This document shows positions 16,361 to 25,121 of a stretch of 49,445 bases of DNA, in pieces. The notes under the pieces are model-generated. The model made no database searches. It saw nothing but the letters and a program-made list of their open reading frames with translations, and was not told the origin of the DNA. The translations under genes were made by a program, and so were the position numbers. The stretch covers positions 1 through 49,445 of the forward strand of contig CACWOS010000018.1 of assembly GCA_902762565.1 (NCBI GenBank), given 5' to 3'. The stretch is from an uncultured Prevotellaceae bacterium. GTDB taxonomy: Bacteria; Bacteroidota; Bacteroidia; Bacteroidales; Bacteroidaceae. The first letter of the stretch is position 1. Every line of letters starts with the position of its first letter.

Positions 16361-17655
16361 CCTTGCAGGGTGTATGTCCTGTGGTCTTTCTGTATCAAGA
16401 GTTTGCCGTCTCTCAGGAATTTGCGAGGCTTCAGAGTCGATGGCCTGATCCCTATTGTCCGTTCTTCGATGCCTGCTGCGACACCCTCCATGATGCCGTT
16501 GACAGTCCAATCTGCGATAAGCGTCATGTTGTTCATGCGATCAAAGATACCGAACTTCTCAGTGCCGTTGCCAAAGACGTTGTTGTCCCAGACAAAGGTG
16601 GCAAAGCCAAGTTGACGAGCCTCAGTGACGAGTGTTTTGCAATAGTAGGACATGTTCTCATGGATCGTAGTCTTGTAAGTCTGGAGCCAGTGATCGCTGA
16701 CGCCCCATTCGCCCATGACGACACCCAGTCCTTGTGAGCTCCACTCATCCGCAACTTGCTGGAAGGCGTTACGCATAGTCGTCTCTTTGCTGGAAGAAGT
16801 ATTGCCATAGCTGCTATAAGCCTGTCCCCAATAGTAGAAGCCGCCATCATTCACTGAATTACCACTACAATAATCGTAAGGATTGTAGTAGTGGAACTCC
16901 ACGCTCATATACTCCTTCCCGTTACCTTCAATATCCGTAGGAACAATCAGTTTGCCGTTCACGCCAAAGTCAGGATTGCAGGCATAAGTCTGCACAATGA
17001 GGTGGCGTTTCAAGTTCTTGCCGCCTGTTGCTCTGACAGCATTGATGAACGTTTGATTGTAGCTGTTCTGTACGCTAAGATTCTCGTCCGTGGGAGCGTT
17101 CCAGTTGTTTGGCACATGCACCTCATTAGTAACTGCAAAGGCGAGATTATAGTCATAATCCTTAAAGGCATTGGCAATATTCGTCCATAGCAAAGCCAGC
17201 TTCTGGTTGTTGTTATCCTTATAATAATTAGTAGGGCGACTCTCCAGCCACTTGTCGTGGTGGGTATTGATAATCACCTTCATGCCAAGGTTCATCGCAT
17301 AGTCCACCACCTCCTTCACACGCTGCATCCAGTCAGCATTGACAGTCATCGTCTCAGCGTTAGTGATGTGGCACTGCCAGCGCACGGGAATTCGCACGGC
17401 GTTGAAGCCGGCGTCTTTCACAGCCTGTAGTGTCTGTTGTGTCACCTCAGGATTCCCCCATGCTGTTTCTGCCTGCATGTGATTTTTAGGACAAGTAAAC
17501 GATACAGACTCACCGTCCTGTCCAGGTGCCGAGCACTCCAACTGGTTGCCGAGGTTCCAACCAACTGTTACTTGTTGGTTCCATTCACGTGCTGTTGGCT
17601 GCGCCATCACTGACGCAGCCACCGCAACCATGAGTGTTAAACACAGACTTCTCAT
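16348..17655 (-). CDS. GH5 family endoglucanase, secreted
   Basis: This 435-residue protein has a Sec signal peptide ending ASVMAQ. The GH5 TIM barrel includes TVGWNLGNQLECSAPGQDGE, FNAVRIPVRWQCH, VIINTHHDKW, FAVTNEVHV (acid/base glutamate in NE) and VVMGEWGVSDHW (nucleophile glutamate). It is a close paralogue of the GH5 at 23815-24990. A C-terminal tail of about 40 residues (KFLRDGKLLIQKDHRTYTLQ) resembles the short C-terminal segments of exported Prevotella proteins and may aid sorting; that is inference. The start is 59 bp after the stop of the duplicated-module protein, with no promoter box in between, so the two are probably cotranscribed. Likely attacks beta-1,4-glucan or mixed-linkage glucan; mannan cannot be excluded. 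Confidence 0.9.
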   Translation of the reverse strand: MRSLCLTLMVAVAASVMAQPTAREWNQQVTVGWNLGNQLECSAPGQDGESVSFTCPKNHMQAETAWGNPEVTQQTLQAVKDAGFNAVRIPVRWQCHITNAETMTVNADWMQRVKEVVDYAMNLGMKVIINTHHDKWLESRPTNYYKDNNNQKLALLWTNIANAFKDYDYNLAFAVTNEVHVPNNWNAPTDENLSVQNSYNQTFINAVRATGGKNLKRHLIVQTYACNPDFGVNGKLIVPTDIEGNGKEYMSVEFHYYNPYDYCSGNSVNDGGFYYWGQAYSSYGNTSSSKETTMRNAFQQVADEWSSQGLGVVMGEWGVSDHWLQTYKTTIHENMSYYCKTLVTEARQLGFATFVWDNNVFGNGTEKFGIFDRMNNMTLIADWTVNGIMEGVAAGIEERTIGIRPSTLKPRKFLRDGKLLIQKDHRTYTLQGYKN

Positions 17656-17714
17656 GTTAAATTTTAAAAAACTACTAAAACAAACTACTAATTTTCAAAA
17701 ACAATCTTCTAACC

Positions 17715-18626
17715 TTATTTGATTATTACTTTTTTCCCATTGAAGATATAGAGTCCCTTTGTGGGATTGGTTACCAACTGGCCATTCATATTATAATAGT
17801 TACCATCTGTCATCTTCTTCATATTGGTGATATTCTTAACGGCTGTAGTATTCCCCTTTACGTCCTTAGTTAGCTTAGCGACGTGGAATCCGTGACCATG
17901 AAGACGGAATCCCTTTGCTGCTACTGCTGCTGCGATATCTTCTGTTACATTAATCGTCACCTTGGTGTCTACACTAAACTCTACTGGGCTCACGCCAGGC
18001 AGTGCCTCCCACCCCCAATTGTCGAACTGACACTTATGGTATTCTGCACTGGCAACAACAGTCAGATACACATTAATCTTTTCACCTACAAGGAAGTGAG
18101 AGGTAACGTCTTGACCTTCATGTCCGCCCCACTCACGATTAGGATCACCTTCTGGTAAGTCCCATGACACATTAAAGTCACCCTTCCACAGAGTATCCTC
18201 ATTTACGACAGGCTCATCAGCAGTTCCCTTGGTCACTTTCACGACGTGGAAACCGTGACCATGAAGACGGAATCCTTTAGCTGCTACTGCTGCTACGATA
18301 TCTCCTGTTACATCAATCGTCACCTTGGTGTCTGCTTCAAATTCTGCTGGGCTCACACCGGGCAGTGCCTCCCACGCCCAATTGTCGAACTGGCACTTAT
18401 GGTATTCTGCACTGGCAACAACAGTCAGATATACATTAATCTTTTCACCTACAAGAAAGTGAGAAGTAACGTCTTGACCTTCATGTCCGCCCCACTCACG
18501 ATTAGGATCACCTTCTGGTAAGTCCCATGACACATTAAAGTCACCCTCCCACAGGGTTTCCTCTGCGGCATTAACATTCATCACAGCAAAGATGCTTAGC
18601 ATCATAAAGGTAAAAATCTTCTTCAT
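17715..18626 (-). CDS. Secreted protein with two tandem binding-like modules and a sorting-like C-terminus
   Basis: This 303-residue protein has a Sec signal peptide (MKKIFTFMMLSIFAVMNVNA). Two modules of 121 residues follow, starting at residues 22 and 143, nearly identical in protein and DNA. Each runs from TLWxGDFNVSWDLPEGDPN through EYHKCQFDNWxWEALPGVSP to GFRLHGHGFHVxKxTK. Aromatic richness and the LWxG start with a GHGF end match the modules in the lipoprotein at 9603-11177, so both probably fold as beta-sandwich carbohydrate-binding domains (inference). The tail MTDGNYYNMNGQLVTNPTKG followed by LYIFNGKKVIIK is typical of C-terminal segments on exported Prevotella proteins. No catalytic domain is seen. 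It is first in its unit and has its own operator. Confidence 0.8.
   Translation of the reverse strand: MKKIFTFMMLSIFAVMNVNAAEETLWEGDFNVSWDLPEGDPNREWGGHEGQDVTSHFLVGEKINVYLTVVASAEYHKCQFDNWAWEALPGVSPAEFEADTKVTIDVTGDIVAAVAAKGFRLHGHGFHVVKVTKGTADEPVVNEDTLWKGDFNVSWDLPEGDPNREWGGHEGQDVTSHFLVGEKINVYLTVVASAEYHKCQFDNWGWEALPGVSPVEFSVDTKVTINVTEDIAAAVAAKGFRLHGHGFHVAKLTKDVKGNTTAVKNITNMKKMTDGNYYNMNGQLVTNPTKGLYIFNGKKVIIK
17838..18563 (-). repeat. 363-bp near-identical tandem duplication
   Basis: Two copies lie 363 bp apart (121 codons, frame kept). Stretches such as TCACGATTAGGATCACCTTC recur unchanged, as do whole lines of sequence with only scattered differences. The identity is higher than for the 348-bp repeat in the lipoprotein gene, pointing to a recent duplication or gene conversion. 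Confidence 0.85.
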
Positions 18627-18674
18627 TGTTTTGTTTGTTATGTTATTGAATTAAGAATTAAAACTTTCTGGGTG

Positions 18675-18778
18675 CAAAATTAGTGTGTTCCTTAATTATA
18701 AGGGTTCGAAGGCATACAAAAAAGGTTTGAAAACTGAATTCCGTCAGTATTCAAACCCTTTTGTGATAGTTTTCTGTC
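18675..18778 (-). promoter_or_regulatory. PUL operator and promoter of the module-protein/GH5 unit
   Basis: The -7 box TAATTTTG is at 18675-18682. Twenty bp further is GGTTCGAA at 18703-18710, then GGTTTGAA at 18724-18731 (21-bp period), then after 11 bp GTCAGTATTCAAAC at 18743-18756. TTCAAACC at 18750-18757 is an exact inverted copy of the second box. A fourth box, GATAGTTTTCTGTC, lies at 18765-18778, 22 bp on. Spacing matches the SusC and 24990 operators base for base. Confidence 0.85.
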
Positions 18779-18788
18779 CGTCGCTACA

Positions 18789-20129
18789 TCACTTCTTGAT
18801 AGGATAGATGCATAGCAATCCAAACATGATGCATGCGATGACTGCTGGGAAGATGGAGAACAGCAACCATATCATGCGGTTCACGGCATCTTGATCAGTA
18901 ATGGTGATAACGGTCTGACCTGTAGCATCGGTGCCTGATATGAAACCAGCAATGCCCAGCAACAGGGCTACCAACGAACCACTGATGGCCGTACCAAACT
19001 TCATGGCCATGGTGCCACTGGAGAAAATGAGGCCCGTACTGGAAGTCCCGTTCTTCTCTGTAGCATAATCAGACACATCGGCATACATCGACCAGAGTAG
19101 CGGTGAGTAGATGCCGATACCTACAGACGTCAGAATAACGACAGCAACCATGACCCAGATATAGGCAGGATCCATCGGCACAAAGAAGAACAATACTGAC
19201 GTAACGACACATATGACAGCAGCCCACATGAAGGCTTTACGTTTTCCACCAACCCACTTGGTAAATACAGGTGATACGCCACCGAAAATCATACAGGTCA
19301 ACTCACCGAAGGTCATAAAAACAGTATAGTTGATGATGAGTCCCGACACCGTTACGTCACCATGCATGCAGTATTCAAACATATAGCCGGCTACGGCATA
19401 ACGGAAGCCATTGAAGAAGTTGGTGCAGACACCAACAAGTGTCAGAATAATCCATGGACGATTCTTAAAGAGGTCTGCAAAGGGTTTGAATGAGAACTTC
19501 TCGGCACGGATGGGCTTCAGTCGCTCCTTGGTCAGCAATCCACAAGCCAGGGTGCCTGCAGCAGCCACAATACCGAAGAAAGCGCCCAGTACAGCATACT
19601 GGTGCTGGTCGGTTCCGCCTACCATTTTCTGAAGATAAGGGAATGACAGTAGCGTGACGAATCCCATAGCGTATGCACCTACCATGCGGAACGACGAGAA
19701 TTGGTTTTTCTCATTATCGTCATCGGTCATGACGCCCAACAACGAACCGTATGGCACATTGACTGCCGTATATACCGCCATCATCAACAGATAGAGCGAA
19801 TAAGCCCAGATGCGCTTGCCCATAGGTCCGAACTCTGGTGTATAGAGCAATAGTGCGAAAATCAGGCCAAAGGGAATGGCACCAATGATGAGCCATGGAC
19901 GATACGTGCCCCAACGCGATTGTGTACGATCGGCCAACGAACCCATCAGGGGATCAGTTATCACGTCGAACATACGGGCTATCAACATCAGCGTTGCTGT
20001 ATCAGCTACCGTCAGTCCAAAGACGTTGGTAAAGAACAATGGGAACGCTATCGACATCACTTTCCATGTGATACCGCCTGCAGCTGCGTCACCCAACGCA
20101 TAGCCTATTTTTTCCTTTAGTGTTGCCAT
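18789..20129 (-). CDS. GPH-family sugar:cation symporter
   Basis: This 446-residue inner-membrane protein has about 12 membrane segments. The start LKEKIGYALGDAAAGGITWK, the ARMFDVITDPLMGSLADRTQ loop and SRWGTYRPWLIIGAIPFG are signature motifs of the glycoside-pentoside-hexuronide:cation symporter family in the MFS superfamily. It begins 7 bp after the stop of the GH94 gene, which makes cellobiose or a short cellodextrin the likely cargo, brought in for phosphorolysis. No terminator is visible after its stop; the next feature is the operator at 18675-18778. Confidence 0.9.
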   Translation of the reverse strand: MATLKEKIGYALGDAAAGGITWKVMSIAFPLFFTNVFGLTVADTATLMLIARMFDVITDPLMGSLADRTQSRWGTYRPWLIIGAIPFGLIFALLLYTPEFGPMGKRIWAYSLYLLMMAVYTAVNVPYGSLLGVMTDDDNEKNQFSSFRMVGAYAMGFVTLLSFPYLQKMVGGTDQHQYAVLGAFFGIVAAAGTLACGLLTKERLKPIRAEKFSFKPFADLFKNRPWIILTLVGVCTNFFNGFRYAVAGYMFEYCMHGDVTVSGLIINYTVFMTFGELTCMIFGGVSPVFTKWVGGKRKAFMWAAVICVVTSVLFFFVPMDPAYIWVMVAVVILTSVGIGIYSPLLWSMYADVSDYATEKNGTSSTGLIFSSGTMAMKFGTAISGSLVALLLGIAGFISGTDATGQTVITITDQDAVNRMIWLLFSIFPAVIACIMFGLLCIYPIKK

Positions 20130-20136
20130 ACTTCTT

Positions 20137-22623
20137 TTACATAATCACTTCAACAATATGTTTACCTGGGGTAGCAGTGATGATATTGTTGTCGATGGTT
20201 TTGCCATCGAGGGTCACACGCTTCACCCCACTCTCCTTACCATCAGGATTCTTCACAGTAATCTCGAACTCAGCATCACGCAACACACGCTTCACCTTGT
20301 ATTCCTTGAGAGTCGAAGGAATGCAGGGGTCTATCTCCAGACCATCATAGGTAGGCTTGATACCAAGAATGTACTGTGTGATGGTAATCCAGTTCCATGC
20401 TGCCGTACCCGTCAACCATGAGTTCTTACCTTCGCCAGGCTTGGCAGCATCCTTACCTGCCACCATCTGACAGTAGACATAAGGCTCTACTTTATGCAAC
20501 TGCTGGTCCTTAATCCATGCAGGACAGATCTTCGTATAGTGCTCCCAGGCATCATTACCACGACGAGCCACCGTCTCGCCAATGATGACCCAAGGATTAT
20601 TGTGGCAGAAGATACCTGCATTCTCCTTGTAACCAGCAGGATAGCTCGATATTTCACCCATTTCGACATAATAGCGGGTAAATGCAGGATTGTTCAACAC
20701 CATACCGTGCTCGCAGTCCAAATACTTCTTACAGGAATCCAGAGCCTTGTCAACCATACCATCCTCCAATCCGATACCAGCCATGGTGCAGAAGCCCTGA
20801 CTCTCGATAAAGATTTTGCCTTCCTCGCACTCGTTCGAGCCAATCTTATTGCCGTAGAAGTCATAGGCGCGCAGATACCACTCGCCATCCCAACCATGCT
20901 TCTTCACGGCATCAACCATGGCATCAATGCAGCCTTGAGCACGCTTGGCCTCCTCGTGCTTTTCGATTTTGTCGCAAAGTTCCACATACTGTTTGCCCGT
21001 CAAGACGAACAAACCGGCAATCATCAGACTTTCGGCCTTCGAACCCTCGCTGTTGTTCTCGGTAGTCTGGAAGCTCTCGTTAGGATCCCATGAGAAGCAG
21101 TTTAAGTTCAGACAGTCGTTCCAGTCAGCACGACCAATGAGTGGCAACATATGAGGTCCAAGGTTCTCTACCACATGGTTGAACGAGATACGCAGGTGTT
21201 CGAACAGTGTCACTTCCGTACCAGGCTCATTGTCCCAGGGCACCATTTCGTCGAGTATCGAGAAATCGCCTGTCTCTTTGATATAAGCTACAGTACCAAA
21301 GATAAGCCAGCAGGGGTCGTCATTGAAACCACCACCGATATCATTGTTGCCACGCTTGGTCAATGGCTGGTACTGGTGATAGCAGCCACCATCAGGGAAT
21401 TGTGTTGAGGCGATGTCGATGATGCGCTGACGGGCACGACTGGGCACCTGATGCACAAAGCCTACAAGGTCTTGATTGCTGTCGCGGAATCCCATGCCAC
21501 GACCTACACCACTTTCAAAGAACGATGCTGAACGCGAGAAGCAGAACGTAATCATGCACTGATACTGGTTCCAGATGTTCACCATACGATTCATGCGTTC
21601 ATCACTGCTCTCCACGGTGAACTTGCTCAGCAGGCCGTCCCACATCACTCGCAGCTCTTCGAAGGCAGCATCCACTGCGTCTACTGTCGAGAAACGCTCA
21701 ATGACAGCGTGTGCCTTCTCCTTATTGATAATGGTATGATCCAGATCACCCAAAGAAGTGATTAGGCTTCCCTCGACAGGTGAACCGTCGAGCACAAATT
21801 TCTTCTCCTGTTCGTTCTCAGCATAGCCCAGCACAAAGATGAAATCTTTCTGTTCGCCAGGCTGTAGCGTTACCTCCACATAGTGCGAAGCAATGGGGCT
21901 CCAGCCGTGAGCTACCGACATAGCAGGTTTTCCTGCCATGACACACTGTGGATTCGAGAAGTCATTGTATAGTCCGATGAACGATTCGCGATCTGTATCA
22001 TAGCCCTGTGCCTCAGCATTGGTCAATGCATAGTAAGCATAGTGATTGCGACGCTCCTTGTACTCAGTCTTATGGTAAATAACCTTTCCATTTTCTATCT
22101 CTACTTCGCCTGTCGACCAGTTGCGCTGAAAGTTCTCCATATCTGTAGCAGCATTCCACAGACACCACTCTGTGAAAGAAAACAGTTTCAATGTCTTCAC
22201 TGTGTTACTGGTATTCTTCAGTGTCAGTTTCTGCACTTCAGCCCATGTCTTCAGAGGCACAAAGAACAGCACAGAGGCTTCAACACCATTCTTGCTACCC
22301 GTAATACGTGTGTAGTTCATGCCGTGACGGCATTCATACGTATCGAGTGGCGTCTTGCAAGGTTTCCAACCCGGACTCCAAACACTGTCGCCATCCTTGA
22401 TATAGAAGTAACGACCACCAGCATCCATCGGCACACCATTATAGCGATAGCGCGTGATGCGACGGAACTTGGCATCCTTATAGAAGTCGTAGCCACCAGC
22501 CGTGTTTGAAATCAGTCCAAAGAAGTCTTCGTTGCCAAGATAGTTAATCCAAGGGAACGGTGTTGCGGGGTCAGTGATGACGTACTCGCGGTTCTTATCG
22601 TCGAAATATCCAAATGTCTTCAT
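20137..22623 (-). CDS. GH94 cellobiose phosphorylase-like enzyme
   Basis: The product is 828 residues from the ATG at 22623 ([16 protein letters not shown]), the usual length and start for cellobiose phosphorylases. Earlier frame starts at 22644 (GTG) and 22629 lie in or beside the heptamer repeat and are less likely. The N-terminal beta-sandwich ([20 protein letters not shown]) is followed by an alpha/alpha barrel. [20 protein letters not shown] carries the catalytic acid aspartate, and [18 protein letters not shown] is another family hallmark. No signal peptide is present, so it acts in the cytoplasm, splitting cellobiose with phosphate into glucose-1-phosphate and glucose. A close relative acting on laminaribiose or cellodextrin is possible. 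It overlaps no gene and is followed by the symporter after 7 bp. Confidence 0.9.
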   Translation of the reverse strand: MKTFGYFDDKNREYVITDPATPFPWINYLGNEDFFGLISNTAGGYDFYKDAKFRRITRYRYNGVPMDAGGRYFYIKDGDSVWSPGWKPCKTPLDTYECRHGMNYTRITGSKNGVEASVLFFVPLKTWAEVQKLTLKNTSNTVKTLKLFSFTEWCLWNAATDMENFQRNWSTGEVEIENGKVIYHKTEYKERRNHYAYYALTNAEAQGYDTDRESFIGLYNDFSNPQCVMAGKPAMSVAHGWSPIASHYVEVTLQPGEQKDFIFVLGYAENEQEKKFVLDGSPVEGSLITSLGDLDHTIINKEKAHAVIERFSTVDAVDAAFEELRVMWDGLLSKFTVESSDERMNRMVNIWNQYQCMITFCFSRSASFFESGVGRGMGFRDSNQDLVGFVHQVPSRARQRIIDIASTQFPDGGCYHQYQPLTKRGNNDIGGGFNDDPCWLIFGTVAYIKETGDFSILDEMVPWDNEPGTEVTLFEHLRISFNHVVENLGPHMLPLIGRADWNDCLNLNCFSWDPNESFQTTENNSEGSKAESLMIAGLFVLTGKQYVELCDKIEKHEEAKRAQGCIDAMVDAVKKHGWDGEWYLRAYDFYGNKIGSNECEEGKIFIESQGFCTMAGIGLEDGMVDKALDSCKKYLDCEHGMVLNNPAFTRYYVEMGEISSYPAGYKENAGIFCHNNPWVIIGETVARRGNDAWEHYTKICPAWIKDQQLHKVEPYVYCQMVAGKDAAKPGEGKNSWLTGTAAWNWITITQYILGIKPTYDGLEIDPCIPSTLKEYKVKRVLRDAEFEITVKNPDGKESGVKRVTLDGKTIDNNIITATPGKHIVEVIM

Positions 22624-22634
22624 ACTCATTTTTT

Positions 22635-22676
22635 CACTTCTCACTTATCATTTCTCACTTATCACTTCTCACTTCC
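22635..22676 (-). repeat. Six-unit heptamer repeat at the GH5/GH94 junction
   Basis: On the minus strand the heptamers GGAAGTG, AGAAGTG, ATAAGTG, AGAAATG, ATAAGTG, AGAAGTG run in phase. The repeat overlaps the GH5 stop codon (22669-22671) and ends 6 bp before the first ATG (22629). It is purine-rich and would be the ribosome-binding leader of the phosphorylase. Copy number could change the spacing. Confidence 0.8.
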
Positions 22677-23796
22677 CCATCAGCAGGTCTACTAATCCTT
22701 TATCTTTGAAGTCATGCTTCTTCTGGTCCCAGAAACCAAAGTCAGCATCGTAACACCAAGTAGTCCATGCAATGTTGTTCTCCTTGAAGACGGTCAACAT
22801 ATCCTTTGTCCACTTATAGGCCAGTTCGCGATCAACAGGCTCATAGACACCCCACTCGCCACAGAACAGCTGCAGGTTATACTTCTTAGCCACCTCGATA
22901 GCGTCTTTGAAGTCGGCACGAATCTTGTCAATGTTCCACTCCTGCGTCAAATAGGGCTCCAACTCCTTCTTCAATGAGTCAGGAGCTGCCTCATAGTCCT
23001 CTTTCGATACCAAGATACCAGGATAATTGACCTTACCTGTATACTTGCCGATAGGTGTCCACCAAGCACCGTAGTGTGTCAGAATCATCGGGTTATAATA
23101 GTGGAACGAGAGGATGATGTTCTTGTCGTTCTCAGGCACTTTCAGATACTTCATAGTCTCGTAGCCCTGCCACATATTTGAACCAACAACCAATGTACGC
23201 TGTGGTTCACGCTCACGCAAAGCCTTATGTACCTTGGCAATGAGTTGATTCCATTGCTCATGGTCGTCAGCCACGGGTTCGTTCATGAATTCGTAGGCCA
23301 CAGAGTCGTTGCTATAGCCTTTCAATACGTCCGATAACTGATACCACATATTAATTAGGTCTTGCTGCGACTTCTCCGATGTAAACAAGGTGTTGGCATC
23401 AGCATTGCCCTCATTGACGGCATTAAAGTAGTGCGAACGGATAATATGCAGGTCTACAATAGTGCGCAGGTGGTGCTTCTCGGCCCAGTTGATGGCATTA
23501 ATCATCAAATCCCATGCCTCTGGCAGTTTGTTGCCCTGCTCGTCCCAGAACTGTACTTCATCGATGGGCAGACGGACGAAGTCAAATCCCAGTGAGTCCA
23601 GACGTGCAAAGTCGTCCTCCTGAATGTGCATGGCACGGGCTTCCCCACGTTCCTCGCTCTGCGACAGCCAGTGGCTTACGTTCGTACCGCGCTGAATCTT
23701 AAAGTTGTTGACTACGTCTGCTTTCTTCTCTGAACATGCCGTGAACATCAACACGGCGGTGGCAACGGCGGCCACTCTCATTAATAATTTTTTCAT
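22669..23796 (-). CDS. GH5 family glycoside hydrolase lipoprotein
   Basis: This 375-residue protein has a lipoprotein signal peptide (LMFTACSEKK). The GH5 barrel shows RGTNVSHWLSQ, FDFVRLPIDEVQFWDEQGNK, TIVDLHIIRSHYFN, AYEFMNEPVADD (acid/base glutamate) and LQLFCGEWGVYEP (nucleophile glutamate), then WTTWCYDADFGFWD. It is clearly a different subfamily from the two secreted GH5 paralogues nearby. Membrane anchoring and position before the phosphorylase suggest it trims oligosaccharides at the cell surface or in the periplasm. It starts 18 bp after the upstream GH5 stop and is cotranscribed with it. The heptamer repeat begins inside its last codon. Confidence 0.9.
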   Translation of the reverse strand: MKKLLMRVAAVATAVLMFTACSEKKADVVNNFKIQRGTNVSHWLSQSEERGEARAMHIQEDDFARLDSLGFDFVRLPIDEVQFWDEQGNKLPEAWDLMINAINWAEKHHLRTIVDLHIIRSHYFNAVNEGNADANTLFTSEKSQQDLINMWYQLSDVLKGYSNDSVAYEFMNEPVADDHEQWNQLIAKVHKALREREPQRTLVVGSNMWQGYETMKYLKVPENDKNIILSFHYYNPMILTHYGAWWTPIGKYTGKVNYPGILVSKEDYEAAPDSLKKELEPYLTQEWNIDKIRADFKDAIEVAKKYNLQLFCGEWGVYEPVDRELAYKWTKDMLTVFKENNIAWTTWCYDADFGFWDQKKHDFKDKGLVDLLMGK

Positions 23797-23814
23797 AATT
23801 AGTTAGTTATTTCG

Positions 23815-24990
23815 TTATTCTGATTTCCCTTCCATGATGCCTTTCAGCACCCAAGTATTTTTCACTCTCATGCCAGCATGACGGTCAAAGATGCCAAACT
23901 TCTCCTGACCGCTACCAAAGGCGTTATTATCCCACACAAAGGTAGAGATGCCACGTTTCTTGGTCTCACTAACCAAAGTGCGACAAAAATAGGTCATATT
24001 CTCGCGAATCACATCGGTCTGTCCAGCTTTCTGACGGTCGGTGACGCCCCACTCGCCCATGACAAGTCCGAGACCTTTGTCGCCCCATGTGCTAACCACA
24101 CGATTGAGGAATTCGGTCATAGTCTTCTCGTCGTTAGGCGATGCTTCACCTTTCTGCTTATAGGGCTCGCCCCAGTAGTTGAACTTACACTCACCGGCAT
24201 AGTCCCATGGCGTATAATAATGGAATTCCACGCTCATATAGTTGTTACCATTACCTTCAGCATCGGTAGGAATAATGAAGTCCCCATTGTACAAGCCGAA
24301 GTCGGGGTTACACACATAGGTCTGCACAATCAGGTGACGCTTGGCATTATTACCACCCGTAGCACGGACCACATCGATAAACGTCTGGTTATACGAGTTC
24401 TGTACGGCCAGATTCTCCGCCTCGGGCTTTCCCCAGTTATCCTTAATGTGCACCTCGTTGGTACCGGCAAAGGCAACACGGTAGTCGTAGTTAGCAAACT
24501 CGCTAGCGATATTCATCCACAGCAGGGCGAGTTTCTGATTGTTCTCCTCTTTATATTGGTTGGTTGGACGTCCCTCAAGCCATTTATCGTGGTGTGTATT
24601 AATAATGACTTTCAGGTCGTTCTGCAGACACCAGTCTACAATAGTTTTCACACGCTGAAGCCATGCCTTGTCAATACTCATCGCCATAGGATTGGTAATG
24701 TGGCACTGCCATCGAACAGGAATACGGACCGCATTGAAGCCGGCCTCTTTTACAGCCTTCATCGTTTTCTTGGTAACAATAGGATTGCCCCATGCTGTCT
24801 CTGCCTTAATACTATTATCGGGCATGCCGATAAGCATCGACTCGCCATCCTGACCTGGTGCCGAACACTCTAATTGGTTACCGAGATTCCAGCCTACCAC
24901 TCCAGCATTCCACTCTTTGGCCGTGGGCTGGGCATTGCTTGTTGCTGTTGCCGTCATGGCACATACAAAGAATAAAGTTTTCAGTTTCAT
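23815..24990 (-). CDS. GH5 family endoglucanase, secreted
   Basis: This 391-residue protein has a Sec signal peptide ending ATSNAQ. The GH5 barrel carries VVGWNLGNQLECSAPGQDGE, FNAVRIPVRWQCHITN, VIINTHHDKW, FAGTNEVHIK (acid/base glutamate) and LVMGEWGVTDRQ (nucleophile glutamate). It is a clear paralogue of the enzyme at 16348-17655 but lacks that protein's C-terminal tail, ending LKGIMEGKSE. It is the first gene of the four-gene unit GH5, GH5 lipoprotein, GH94, GPH symporter and has the operator-promoter 25013-25116. Expected to cut beta-glucan chains inside the chain, probably outside the cell or in the periplasm. Confidence 0.9.
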   Translation of the reverse strand: MKLKTLFFVCAMTATATSNAQPTAKEWNAGVVGWNLGNQLECSAPGQDGESMLIGMPDNSIKAETAWGNPIVTKKTMKAVKEAGFNAVRIPVRWQCHITNPMAMSIDKAWLQRVKTIVDWCLQNDLKVIINTHHDKWLEGRPTNQYKEENNQKLALLWMNIASEFANYDYRVAFAGTNEVHIKDNWGKPEAENLAVQNSYNQTFIDVVRATGGNNAKRHLIVQTYVCNPDFGLYNGDFIIPTDAEGNGNNYMSVEFHYYTPWDYAGECKFNYWGEPYKQKGEASPNDEKTMTEFLNRVVSTWGDKGLGLVMGEWGVTDRQKAGQTDVIRENMTYFCRTLVSETKKRGISTFVWDNNAFGSGQEKFGIFDRHAGMRVKNTWVLKGIMEGKSE

Positions 24991-25012
24991 CGTTTTATTG
25001 ATTTTTCGGCTG

Positions 25013-25116
25013 CAAAGGTATAGTTTCTTATATAATAAGAGGTCTAAATGCCCTCAGAAAAGGTTTCATTTCTATAAAATGATAGTTTTGAAACCTTATT
25101 CTGATAGTATTTAAAC
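25013..25116 (-). promoter_or_regulatory. PUL operator and promoter of the GH5-GH5-GH94-symporter unit
   Basis: The -7 box TACCTTTG is at 25013-25020. Twenty bp further is GGTCTAAA (25041-25048), then GGTTTCAT (25062-25069; 21-bp period), then after 11 bp GATAGTTTTGAAAC (25081-25094) and, 22 bp on, GATAGTATTTAAAC (25103-25116). The inner pair is GGTTTCA/TGAAACC, still a perfect inverted repeat but with both halves changed relative to the other two operators. The operator ends 5 bp after the stop of the regulator gene. Confidence 0.85.
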
Positions 25117-25121
25117 TGAAA

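Noticed and set aside
23878-24873. 331-codon open frame antisense to a GH5 gene
   Set aside because: The opposite strand carries the GH5 catalytic motifs and a signal peptide; the antisense product resembles nothing.
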